Shown piece after piece: positions 53,167 through 64,000 of a stretch of 64,000 bases of DNA. The stretch lies in assembly GCA_964057225.1 (NCBI GenBank), contig OZ059896.1, forward strand, positions 18,472,501 to 18,536,500. Reading direction: 5' to 3'. The position numbers and the translations under genes were made by a program. The notes beneath the pieces were generated by a model that saw nothing but the letters and a program-made list of their open reading frames with translations, made no database searches and was not told the DNA's origin. Each line of letters begins with the position of its first letter. Position 1 is the stretch's first letter. The DNA comes from Auanema rhodensis (taxonomy: Eukaryota; Nematoda; Chromadorea; Rhabditida; Rhabditidae).

Positions 53167-55999
53167 GGTTCACTATCACCACAGATAAGATATCTTTTTA
53201 TTATGAAAATGGGGACTTCTTGGAGAATGGCAATGAAAGTAATATTATTTTAAAAATATTCAGGAATGATCATCGAGAGTTTCCATATTTTTATAGAGAA
53301 CTTGTTTACATTTAACAGTATGTTCACAAAACTGTAAGCTGGACGGCCGGTTCAATGTTTTTTGATGTTTTTTTATTTTTATCATTCAATTTTTCGAAAA
53401 TTTACCAATGTAGTCAAGATGATTCTCTGGATGTATTCCCAAATTTAGAAAAAATGAAAGCAGGCAAACTAATTTTTACTGTGTCAAAGGTAAACATGAG
53501 TACTTTTGCTAGCAATACTCGTAATTGTTTCGCACTCTGGACCGGCACTGTAACATAGCGATCATTTACTCTATATAGGTACACGATTTATTTGCTCCAT
53601 ATAAGTTCGTATTTTTTTATTCTGTTTTGGTCAATAATAATTGGTTCACTATCACCACAGATAAGATTTGTTTTTATTATGAAAATGGGGAATTCTTGGA
53701 GAATAGCAATAAAAGTAATATTATTTTGAAGATATTCAGGAATGATCATCGAGAGTTTCCATCTTTTTATAGAGAACTTGTTTACATTCAACAGTATGTT
53801 TACAAAACTGTTAGCTGGACGGCCGGTTCAATGTTTTTTGATGTTTTTTCATTTTTATCATTCAATTTTTTGAAAATTTATCAATGTAGTCAAGATGATT
53901 CTCTGGAAGTAATCCCGAATAGAGAAGAAATGAAAACAGGCAAACGAATTTTTACTGTGTCAAAGAAAAATATCAGTATTTTTGCTAGCAATACTCGTGA
54001 TTGTTTCGCACTCTGGACCGGCAATTGTAACATAACGATCATTTGCTCTATATATGTTTATATTTTTTTATTTTGTTTTAGTCAATAATAAGCGGTTCAC
54101 TATCACCACAGATAAGATATGTTTTGTTTATAAAAATGGGGAATTCTTGGAGAATGGCAATGAAAGTAATATTATTTTTAAAATATTCAGGAATGATCAT
54201 CGAGAGTTTCCATCTTTTTATAGAGAACTTGTTTACATTTAACAGTATGTTCACAAAATTGTTAGCTGGACGGCCAATTCAATTCTTCAGATGTTTTTCT
54301 ATTTTTATTATAATTTTTAGATATTAATCAATGTAGTCAAGATGATTCTTTAAAAGTATTCCCAAAATTAGAAGAAATGAGAGCAGGCAAACAAATGTTC
54401 ACTGTGTCAAAGGAAAACATCAATACTTTTGCTAGCAATACTCGTAATTGTTTCGCACTCTGGACCGGCAATTGTAATATAGCGATCATTTACTCTATAT
54501 AGGTATACGATATATTTTGCTCCATATATGTTTATATTTTTTTATTCTGTTTTGGTCAACAATAAGTGGTTCACTATCACCACAGATAAGATATCTTTTT
54601 ATTATGAAAATGGGGAATTCTTGGAGAATAGTAATGAAATTAATATTATTTTAAAAATATTCAGGATTGATCATCGAGAGTTTTCAGCTTTTTATAGAGA
54701 ACTTGTTTACATTCAACAGTATGTTCACAAAACTGTAAGCTGGACGGCCGGTCCAATGTTTTTTGATGTTTTTTTTATTTTTATCATTCAATTTTTCGAA
54801 AATTTACCAATGTAGTCAAGATGATTCTCTGAAAGTATTCCCAAATTTAGAAAAAATGAAAGCAGGCAAACAAATTTTTACTGTGTCAAAGGTAAACATG
54901 AGTACTTTTGCTAGCAATACTCGTGATTGTTCCGCACTCTGGACCGGAAATTGTAATATAGCGATCATTTACTCTATATAGGTATACGATTCATTTGCTC
55001 CATATATATTTATATTTTTTTATTTCGTTTTGGTCTATAATAAGGGGTTCACTATCACAACAGATGAGATATATTTTTATTATGAAAATAGGGAATTCTT
55101 GGAGAATAGTAATGAAATTAATTTTATTTTAAAAATATTCAGGATTGATCATCAAGAGTTTTCATCTTTTTATAGAGAACTTGTTTACATTCAACAGTAT
55201 GTTCACAAAACTGTAAGCTGGACGGCCGGTTCAATGTTTTTTGATGTTTTTTTATTTTTATCATTCAATTTTTCGAAAATTTACCAATGTAGTCAAGATG
55301 ATTCTCTGAAAGTATTCCCAAATTTAGAAAAAATGAAAGCAGGCAAACAAATTTTTACTGTGTCAAAGGTAAACATGAGTACTTTTGCTAGCAATACTCG
55401 TGATTGTTTCGCACTCTGGACCGGAAATTGTAATATAGCCATCATTTACTCTATATAGGTATACGATTCATTTGCTCCATATATATTTATATTTTTTTAT
55501 TTCGTTTTGGTCTATAATAAGGGGTTCACTATCACAACAGATGAGATATATTTTTATTATGAAAATAGGGAATTCTTGGAGAATAGTAATGAAATTAATT
55601 TTATTTTAAAAATATTCAGGATTGATCATCAAGAGTTTTCATCTTTTTATAAAGAACTTGTTTACATTCAACAGTATGTTCACAAAACTGTAAGCTGGAC
55701 GGCCGGTTCAATGTTTTTCGATGTTTTTTTATTTTTCTCATTCAATTTTTCGAAATATTACCAATGTAGTCAAGATGATTCTCTGAAAGTATTCCCAAAT
55801 TTAGAAAAAATGAAAACAGGCAAACAAATTTTCACTGTGTCAAAGATAAACATCAGTACTTTTGCTAGCAATACTCGTGATTGTTTCGCACTCTGGACCG
55901 GAAATTGTAATATAGCGATCATTTACTCTATATAGGTATACGATTCATTTGCTCCATATATATTTATATTTTTTTATTCTGTATTGGTCAATAATAAGT

Positions 56000-56476
56000 G
56001 GTTCACTATCACCACAGATAAGATATCTTTTTATTATGAAAATGGGGAATTCTTGGAGAATAGTAATGAAATTAATATTATTTTAAAAATATTCAGGATT
56101 GATCATCGAGAGTTTTCAGCTTTTTATAGAGAACTTGTTTACATTCAACAGTATGTTCACAAAACTGTAAGCTGGACGGCCGGTTCAATGTTTTTCGATG
56201 TTTTTTTATTTTTCTCATTCAATTTTTCGAAATATTACCAATGTAGTCAAGATGATTCTCTGAAAGTATTCCCAAATTTAGAAAAAATGAAAACAGGCAA
56301 ACAAATTTTCACTGTGTCAAAGATAAACATCAGTACTTTTGCTAGCAATACTCGTGATTGTTTCGCACTCTGGACCGGAAATTGTAATATAGCGATCATT
56401 TACTCTATATAGGTATACGATTCATTTGCTCCATATATATTTATATTTTTTTATTCTGTATTGGTCAATAATAAGT
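56000..56476. repeat. Hybrid monomer
   Basis: The left half is the 54568 type (GAGTTTTCAGC). From the CGGCCGGTTCAATG region on it is the 55523 type (TTTTTCGATG, TTTTTCTCATTC, CGAAATATTACC, AAGATAAACATC). No other unit in the window shows this pairing. Confidence 0.85.
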
Positions 56477-57584
56477 GGTTCACTATCACCACAGATAAGA
56501 TATCTTTTTATTATGAAAATGGGGACTTCTTGGAGAATGGCAATGAAATAAATATTATTTTAAAAATATTCAGGAATGATCATCGAGAGTTTCCATATTT
56601 TTATAGAGAACTTGTTTACATTTAACAGTATGTTCACAAAACTGTAAGCTGGACGGCCGGTTCAATGTTTTTTGATGTTTTTTTATTTTTATCATTCAAT
56701 TTTTCGAAAATTTACCAATGTAGTCAAGATGATTCTCTGGATGTATTCCCAAATTTAGAAAAAATGAAAGCAGGCAAACTAATTTTTACTGTGTCAAAGA
56801 AAAATATCAGTATTTTTGCTAGCAATACTCGTGATTGTTTCGCACTCTGGACCGGCAATTGTAACATAACGATCATTTGCTCTATATATGTTTATATTTT
56901 TTTATTTTGTTTTAGTCAATAATAAGCGGTTCACTATCACCACAGATAAGATATGTTTTCTTTATGAAAATGGGGAATTCTTGGAGAATGGCAATGAAAG
57001 TAATATTATTTTGAAGATATTCAGGAATGATCATCGAGAGTTTCCATCTTTTTATAGAGAACTTGTTTACATTCAACAGTATGTTCACAAAACTGTTAGC
57101 TGGACGGCCGGTTCAATGTTTTTTGATGTTTTTTCATTTTTATCATTCAATTTTTTGAAAATTTATCAATGTAGTCAAGATGATTCTCTGGAAGTAATCC
57201 CGAATTGAGAAAAAATGAAAACAGGCAAACGAATTTTTACTGTGTCAAAGAAAAATATCAGTATTTTTGCTAGCAATACTCGTGATTGTTTCGCACTCTG
57301 GACCGGCAATTGTAACATAACGATCATTTGCTCTATATATGTTTATATTTTTTTATTTTGTTTTAGTCAATAATAAGCGGTTCACTATCACCACAGATAA
57401 GATATGTTTTCTTTATGAAAATGGGGAATTCTTGGAGAATGGCAATGAAAGTAATATTATTTTAAAAATATTCAGGAATGATCATCGAGAGTTTCCATCT
57501 TTTTATAGAGAACTTGTTTACATTTAACAGTATGTTCACAAAATTGTTAGCTGGACGGCCAATTCAATTCTTCAGATGTTTTTC

Positions 57585-60412
57585 TATTTTTATTATAATT
57601 TATAGATATTAATCAATGTAGTCAAGATGATTCGCTGAAAGTATTCCCAAATTTAGAAGAAATGAGAGCAGGCAAACAAATGTTTACTGTGTCAAAGGTA
57701 AACATGAGTACTTTTGCTAGCAATACTCGTGATTGTTTCGCACTCTGGACCGGAAATTGTAATATAGCCATCATTTACTCTATATAGGTATACGATTCAT
57801 TTGCTCCATATATATTTATATTTTTTTATTTCGTTTTGGTCTATAATAAGGGGTTCACTATCACAACAGATGAGATATATTTTTATTATGAAAATAGGGA
57901 ATTTTTGGAGAATAGTAATGAAATTAATATTATTTTAAAAATATTCAGGATTGATCATCAAGAGTTTTCATCTTTTTATAGAGAACTTGTTTACATTCAA
58001 CAGTATGTTCACAAAACTGTAAGCTGGACGGCCGGTCTAATGTTTTTTGATGTTTTTTTATTTTTATCATTCAATTTTTCGAAAATTTACCAATGTAGTC
58101 AAGATGATTCTCTGAAAGTATTCCCAAATTTCGAAAAAATGAAAGCAGGCAAACAAATTTTTACTGTGTCAAAGGTGAACATGAGTACTTTTGCTAGCAA
58201 TACTCGTGATTGTTTCGCACTCTGGACCGGAAATTGTAATATAGCCATCATTTACTCTCTATAGGTATACGATTCATTTGCTCCATATATATTTATATTT
58301 TTTTATTTCGTTTTGGTCTATAATAAGGGGTTCACTATCACAACAGATGAGATATATTTTTATTATGAAAATAGGGAATTCTTGGAGAATAGTAATGAAA
58401 TTAATATTATTTTGAAAATATTCAGGATTGATCATCAAGAGTTTTCATCTTTTTATAGAGAACTTGTTTACATTCAACAGTATGTTCACAAAACTGTAAG
58501 CTGGACGGCCGGTTCAATGTTTTTCGATGTTTTTTTATTTTTCTCATTCAATTTTTCGAAAATTTACTAATGTAGTCAAGATGATTCTCTGAAAGTATTC
58601 CCAAATTTAGAAAAAATGAAAACAGGCAAACAAATTTTCACTGTGTCAAAGGTAAACATCAGTACTTTTGCTAGCAATACTCGTGATTGTTTCGCACTCT
58701 GGACCGGAAATTGTAATATAGCGATCATTTACTCTATATAGGTATACGATTCATTTGCTCCATATATATTTATATTTTTTTTTCTGTATTGGTCAATAAT
58801 AAGTGGTTCACTATCACCACAGATAAGATATCTTTTTATTATGAAAATGGGGACTTCTTGGAGAATGGCAATGAAATTAATATTATTTTAAAAATATTCA
58901 GGAATGATCATCGAGAGTTTCCATATTTTTATAGAGAACTTGTTTACATTTAACAGTATGTTCACAAAACTGTAAGCTGGACGGCCGGTTCAATGTTTTT
59001 TGATGTTTTTTTATTTTTATCATTCAATTTTTCGAAAATTTACCAATGTAGTCAAGATGATTCTCTGGATGTATTCCCAAATTTAGAAAAATGAAAGCAG
59101 GCAAACTAATTTTTACTGTGTCAAAGGTAAACATGAGTACTTTTGCTAGCAATACTCGTAATTGTTTCGCACTCTGGACCGGCACTGTAACATAGCGATC
59201 ATTTACTCTATATAGGTACACGATTTATTTGCTCCATATAAGTTCGTATTTTTTTATTCTGTTTTGGTCAATAATAATTGGTTCACTATCACCACAGATA
59301 AGATTTGTTTTTATTATGAAAATGGGGAATTCTTGGAGAATAGCAATAAAAGTAATATTATTTTGAAGATATTCAGGAATGATCATCGAGAGTTTCCATC
59401 TTTTTATAGAGAACTTGTTTACATTCAACAGTATGTTTACAAAACTGTTAGCTGGACGGCCGGTTCAATGTTTTTTGATGTTTTTTCATTTTTATCATTC
59501 AATTTTTTGAAAATTTATCAATGTAGTCAAGATGATTCTCTGGAAGTAATCCCGAATTGAGAAGAAATGAAAACAGGCAAACGAATTTTTACTGTGTCAA
59601 AGAAAAATATCAGTATTTTTGCTAGCAATACTCGTGATTGTTTCGCACTCTGGACCGGCAATTGTAACATAACGATCATTTGCTCTATATATGTTTATAT
59701 TTTTTTATTTTGTTTTAGTCAATAATAAGCGGTTCACTATCACCACAGATAAGATATGTTTTGTTTATAAAAATGGGGAATTCTTGGAGAATGGCAATGA
59801 AAGTAATATTATTTTTAAAATATTCAGGAATGATCATCGAGAGTTTCCATCTTTTTATAGAGAACTTGTTTACATTTAACAGTATGTTCACAAAATTGTT
59901 AGCTGGACGGCCAATTCAATTCTTCAGATGTTTTTCTATTTTTATTATAATTTTTAGATATTAATCAATGTAGTCAAGATGATTCTTTAAAAGTATTCCC
60001 AAAATTAGAAGAAATGAGAGCAGGCAAACAAATGTTCACTGTGTCAAAGGAAAACATCAATACTTTTGCTAGCAATACTCGTAATTGTTTCGCACTCTGG
60101 ACCGGCAATTGTAATATAGCGATCATTTACTCTATATAGGTATACGATATATTTTGCTCCATATATGTTTATATTTTTTTATTCTGTTTTGGTCAACAAT
60201 AAGTGGTTCACTATCACCACAGATAAGATATCTTTTTATTATGAAAATGGGGAATTCTTGGAGAATAGTAATGAAATTAATATTATTTTAAAAATATTCA
60301 GGATTGATCATCGAGAGTTTTCAGCTTTTTATAGAGAACTTGTTTACATTCAACAGTATGTTCACAAAACTGTAAGCTGGACGGCCGGTCCAATGTTTTT
60401 TGATGTTTTTTT
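57585..60412. repeat. 2829-bp hexamer HOR, copy 1
   Basis: Units at 57852, 58329, 58805, 59280, 59731 and 60205 pair with 60680, 61157, 61633, 62109, 62560 and 63034 (offset 2828, then 2829). It differs from copy 2 by single changes: GAATTTTTGG near 57902, TTTCGAAAA near 58131 and TTACTAATG near 58564. Confidence 0.88.
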
Positions 60413-60679
60413 TATTTTTATTATAATTTATAGATATTAATCAATGTAGTCAAGATGATTCGCTGAAAGTATTCCCAAATTTAGAAGAAATGAGAGCAGG
60501 CAAACAAATGTTTACTGTGTCAAAGGTAAACATGAGTACTTTTGCTAGCAATACTCGTGATTGTTTCGCACTCTGGACCGGAAATTGTAATATAGCCATC
60601 ATTTACTCTATATAGGTATACGATTCATTTGCTCCATATATATTTATATTTTTTTATTTCGTTTTGGTCTATAATAAGG
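60205..60679. repeat. Hybrid monomer joined in a T-rich tract
   Basis: The first half is the 54568 type (GTCCAATG, eight-T run). It joins within TTATTTTTAT near 60412-60421 to the right end of the C unit 57379 (AATTTATAGATATT, GATTCGCTG). The resulting length is 475 bp, unlike either parent (478 and 473). Confidence 0.87.
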
Positions 60680-63250
60680 GGTTCACTATCACAACAGATG
60701 AGATATATTTTTATTATGAAAATAGGGAATTCTTGGAGAATAGTAATGAAATTAATATTATTTTAAAAATATTCAGGATTGATCATCAAGAGTTTTCATC
60801 TTTTTATAGAGAACTTGTTTACATTCAACAGTATGTTCACAAAACTGTAAGCTGGACGGCCGGTCTAATGTTTTTTGATGTTTTTTTATTTTTATCATTC
60901 AATTTTTCGAAAATTTACCAATGTAGTCAAGATCATTCTCTGAAAGTATTCCCAAATTTAGAAAAAATGAAAGCAGGCAAACAAATTTTTACTGTGTCAA
61001 AGGTAAACATGAGTACTTTTGCTAGCAATACTCGTGATTGTTTCGCACTCTGGACCGGAAATTGTAATATAGCCATCATTTACTCTATATAGGTATACGA
61101 TTCATTTGCTCCATATATATTTATATTTTTTTATTTCGTTTTGGTCTATAATAAGGGGTTCACTATCACAACAGATGAGATATATTTTTATTATGAAAAT
61201 AGGGAATTCTTGGAGAATAGTAATGAAATTAATATTATTTTGAAAATATTCAGGATTGATCATCAAGAGTTTTCATCTTTTTATAGAGAACTTGTTTACA
61301 TTCAACAGTATGTTCACAAAACTGTAAGCTGGACGGCCGGTTCAATGTTTTTCGATGTTTTTTTATTTTTCTCATTCAATTTTTCGAAAATTTACCAATG
61401 TAGTCAAGATGATTCTCTGAAAGTATTCCCAAATTTAGAAAAAATGAAAACAGGCAAACAAATTTTCACTGTGTCAAAGGTAAACATCAGTACTTTTGCT
61501 AGCAATACTCGTGATTGTTTCGCACTCTGGACCGGAAATTGTAATATAGCGATCATTTACTCTATATAGGTATACGATTCATTTGCTCCATATATATTTA
61601 TATTTTTTTTTCTGTATTGGTCAATAATAAGTGGTTCACTATCACCACAGATAAGATATCTTTTTATTATGAAAATGGGGACTTCTTGGAGAATGGCAAT
61701 GAAAGTAATATCATTTTAAAAATATTCAGGAATGATCATCGAGAGTTTCCATATTTTTATAGAGAACTTGTTTACATTTAACAGTGTGTTCACAAAACTG
61801 TAAGCTGGACGGCCGGTTCAATGTTTTTTGATGTTTTTTTATTTTTATCATTCAATTTTTCGAAAATTTACCAATGTAGTCAAGATGATTCTCTGGATGT
61901 ATTCCCAAATTTAGAAAAAATGAAAGCAGGCAAACTAATTTTTACTGTGTCAAAGGTAAACATGAGTACTTTTGCTAGCAATACTCGTAATTGTTTCGCA
62001 CTCTGGACCGGCACTGTAACATAGCGATCATTTACTCTATATAGGTACACGATTTATTTGCTCCATATAAGTTCGTATTTTTTTATTCTGTTTTGGTCAA
62101 TAATAATTGGTTCACTATCACCACAGATAAGATTTGTTTTTATTATGAAAATGGGGAATTCTTGGAGAATAGCAATAAAAGTAATATTATTTTGAAGATA
62201 TTCAGGAATGATCATCGAGAGTTTCCATCTTTTTATAGAGAACTTGTTTACATTCAACAGTATGTTTACAAAACTGTTAGCTGGACGGCCGGTTCAATGT
62301 TTTTTGATGTTTTTTCATTTTTATCATTCAATTTTTTGAAAATTTATCAATGTAGTCAAGATGATTCTCTGGAAGTAATCCCGAATTGAGAAGAAATGAA
62401 AACAGGCAAACGAATTTTTACTGTGTCAAAGAAAAATATCAGTATTTTTGCTAGCAATACTCGTGATTGTTTCGCACTCTGGACCGGCAATTGTAACATA
62501 ACGATCATTTGCTCTATATATATTTATATTTTTTTATTTTGTTTTAGTCAATAATAAGCGGTTCACTATCACCACAGATAAGATATGTTTTGTTTATAAA
62601 AATGGGGAATTTTTGGAGAATGGCAATGAAAGTAATATTATTTTTAAAATATTCAGGAATGATCATCGAGAGTTTCCATCTTTTTATAGAGAACTTGTTT
62701 ACATTTAACAGTATGTTCACAAAATTGTTAGCTGGACGGCCAATTCAATTCTTCAGATGTTTTTCTATTTTTATTATAATTTTTAGATATTAATCAATGT
62801 AGTCAAGATGATTCTTTAAAAGTATTCCCAAAATTAGAAAAAATGAGAGCAGGCAAACAAATGTTCACTGTGTCAAAGGAAAACATCAATACTTTTGCTA
62901 GCAATACTCGTAATTGTTTCGCACTCTGGACCGGCAATTGTAATATAGCGATCATTTACTCTATATAGGTATACGATATATTTTGCTCCATATATGTTTA
63001 TATTTTTTTATTCTGTTTTGGTCAACAATAAGTGGTTCACTATCACCACAGATAAGATATCTTTTTATTATGAAAATGGGGAATTCTTGGAGAATAGTAA
63101 TGAAATTAATATTATTTTAAAAATATTCAGGATTGATCATCGAGAGTTTTCAGCTTTTTATAGAGAACTTGTTTACATTCAACAGTATGTTCACAAAACT
63201 GTAAGCTGGACGGCCGGTCCAATGTTTTTTGATGTTTTTTTTATTTTTAT
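60413..63250. repeat. 2829-bp hexamer HOR, copy 2
   Basis: Starts at the hybrid join inside unit 60205 and ends at 63251, where copy 2 reads TTTTTATCATTC and copy 1 reads TTTTTATTATAA. Private changes include GATCATTCTC near 60932, ATATCATTTTAA near 61710, CAGTGTGTTC near 61784 and TATATATATTTA near 62516. Confidence 0.88.
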
Positions 63251-63511
63251 CATTCAATTTTTCGAAAATTTACCAATGTAGTCAAGATGATTCTCTGAAA
63301 GTATTCCCAAATTTAGAAAAAATGAAAACAGGCAAACAAATTTTCACTGTGTCAAAGATAAACATCAGTACTTTTGCTAGCAATACTCGTGATTGTTTCG
63401 CACTCTGGACCGGAAATTGTAATATAGCGATCATTTACTCTATATAGGTATACGATTCATTTGCTCCATATATATTTATATTTTTTTATTCTGTATTGGT
63501 CAATAATAAGT
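63034..63511. repeat. Hybrid monomer
   Basis: The left half is the 60205/54568 type with GTCCAATG. The right end, from the AAAATGAAAACAGG region, is the 55523/56000 type (AAATTTTCACTG, AAAGATAAAC). It is followed by unit 63512, of the 56477 type. Confidence 0.82.
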
Positions 63512-64000
63512 GGTTCACTATCACCACAGATAAGATATCTTTTTATTATGAAAATGGGGACTTCTTGGAGAATGGCAATGAAATAAATATTATTTTAAAA
63601 ATATTCAGGAATGATCATCGAGAGTTTCCATATTTTTATAGAGAACTTGTTTACATTTAACAGTATGTTCACAAAACTGTAAGCTGGACGGCCGGTTCAA
63701 TGTTTTTTGATGTTTTTTTATTTTTATCATTCAATTTTTCGAAAATTTACCAATGTAGTCAAGATGATTCTCTGGATGTATTCCCAAATTTAGAAAAAAT
63801 GAAAGCAGGCAAACTAATTTTTACTGTGTCAAAGAAAAATATCAGTATTTTTGCTAGCAATACTCGTGATTGTTTCGCACTCTGGACCGGCAATTGTAAC
63901 ATAACGATCATTTGCTCTATATATGTTTATATTTTTTTATTTTGTTTTAGTCAATAATAAGCGGTTCACTATCACCACAGATAAGATATGTTTTCTTTAT

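Larger units (their letters stand above)
1..64000. repeat. Satellite array, ~477-bp monomer, head to tail
   Basis: Seen directly: the block GGTTCACTATCAC recurs 146 times (one copy mutated, at 45628), always on the + strand, with spacings clustered at 447-454, 473-480 and exactly 139 bp. No unique sequence separates the units and both window edges cut through a unit, so the array extends beyond the window. Landmarks in unit 45151-45627: GAATTC at 45198, TGATCA at 45251, CGGCCG at 45328, palindrome TTGCTAGCAA at 45490-45499, CTGGACCGG at 45521, and the optional 26-bp segment at 45553-45578. No gene, tRNA, rRNA, transposon, terminal repeat or credible promoter was found; every stretch above 300 bp is satellite. 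Known of such arrays: they are usually heterochromatic and evolve by unequal exchange and conversion. Family and species are not recognised. Confidence 0.97.
52190..64000. repeat. Rearranged HOR zone
   Basis: Units at 52215, 52691, 53167, 53643, 54094, 54568, 55046, 55523, 56000, 56477, 56928, 57379, 57852, 58329, 58805, 59280, 59731, 60205, 60680, 61157, 61633, 62109, 62560, 63034, 63512 and 63963. From 53643 to 56000 they follow copy 2 of the 5186-bp HOR at offset 4709, one A unit having been lost. From about 52797 to 58434 they repeat at 58435 onward with offset 5638, then 5637 after one A is lost from an A run near 59090. Confidence 0.9.

Noticed and set aside
1-64000. CRISPR array
   Set aside because: The repeat unit is ~477 bp with no unique spacers between units, and no cas-like genes are present.
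1-64000. Transposable element or LTR copies
   Set aside because: No terminal repeats, target-site duplications or transposase/reverse-transcriptase frames; the repeats are purely tandem and same-strand.

Overview
The whole 64-kb window is one uninterrupted head-to-tail tandem array of a strongly AT-rich monomer of about 477 bp, in other words satellite DNA. I find no protein-coding gene, RNA gene, transposable element, CRISPR array or unique spacer anywhere in it. Using the conserved block GGTTCACTATCAC as the start of each unit, I count 146 unit starts, all on the + strand. Of these, 134 are full-size units (439-480 bp, mostly 447-454 or 473-480) and 12 are truncated units of exactly 139 bp. 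A homogeneous satellite this long, with higher-order structure, points to a eukaryotic nuclear genome, probably heterochromatin (pericentromeric, centromeric or subtelomeric). I do not recognise the monomer family and cannot name the species.

A consensus monomer (for example 45151-45627) carries in order: the GGTTCACTATCAC block, an EcoRI-type GAATTC inside an ATTCT-TGG-AGAAT dyad, TGATCA, a GC-rich island with CGGCCG, T-rich tracts, the palindrome TTGCTAGCAA, a second GC-rich island (CTGGACCGG), and an optional 26-bp segment ending in TCATTT. Four subfamilies differ mainly in the second half of the unit. A has GGAAGTAATCCCGAATTGAG. B has GAAAGTATTCCCAAATTTAG. C has GGCCAATTCAATTC and GAGAGCAGGC. 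D is divergent, with GCAGGTTAAC. The subfamilies alternate, and their order creates the higher-order repeats (HORs).

Layout. (1) 1-15770: a large duplication, 1604-8387 and 8987-15770, with a 7383-bp offset and small conversion-like patches. (2) 15771-28224: irregular mosaic of the same subfamilies, including a third copy of part of the duplication (about 16760-18597) and the last 139-bp units. (3) 28225-34841: a 2357-bp pentamer HOR in about 2.8 copies. (4) 34316-39944: a 2781-bp hexamer HOR, two copies. (5) 38421-42122: a 1852-bp tetramer HOR, two copies. (6) 41158-52189: a 5186-bp 11-mer HOR, two full copies that look identical plus a partial third. (7) 52190-64000: rearranged derivatives with 4709-, 5637- and 2829-bp offsets and several hybrid monomers that mark crossover points.

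The 142-codon open frames that recur in many units are a by-product of a monomer length divisible by three. Differences between units change the encoded residues almost every time, and many units carry in-frame stops, so I do not call them genes. The main interest is a well-resolved record of satellite evolution: nested HOR births, conversion patches, one amplified truncation with filler DNA, a microhomology-flanked indel, and a palindrome whose longer variant keeps its symmetry. Overlapping HOR ranges are intentional: neighbouring HORs share units.
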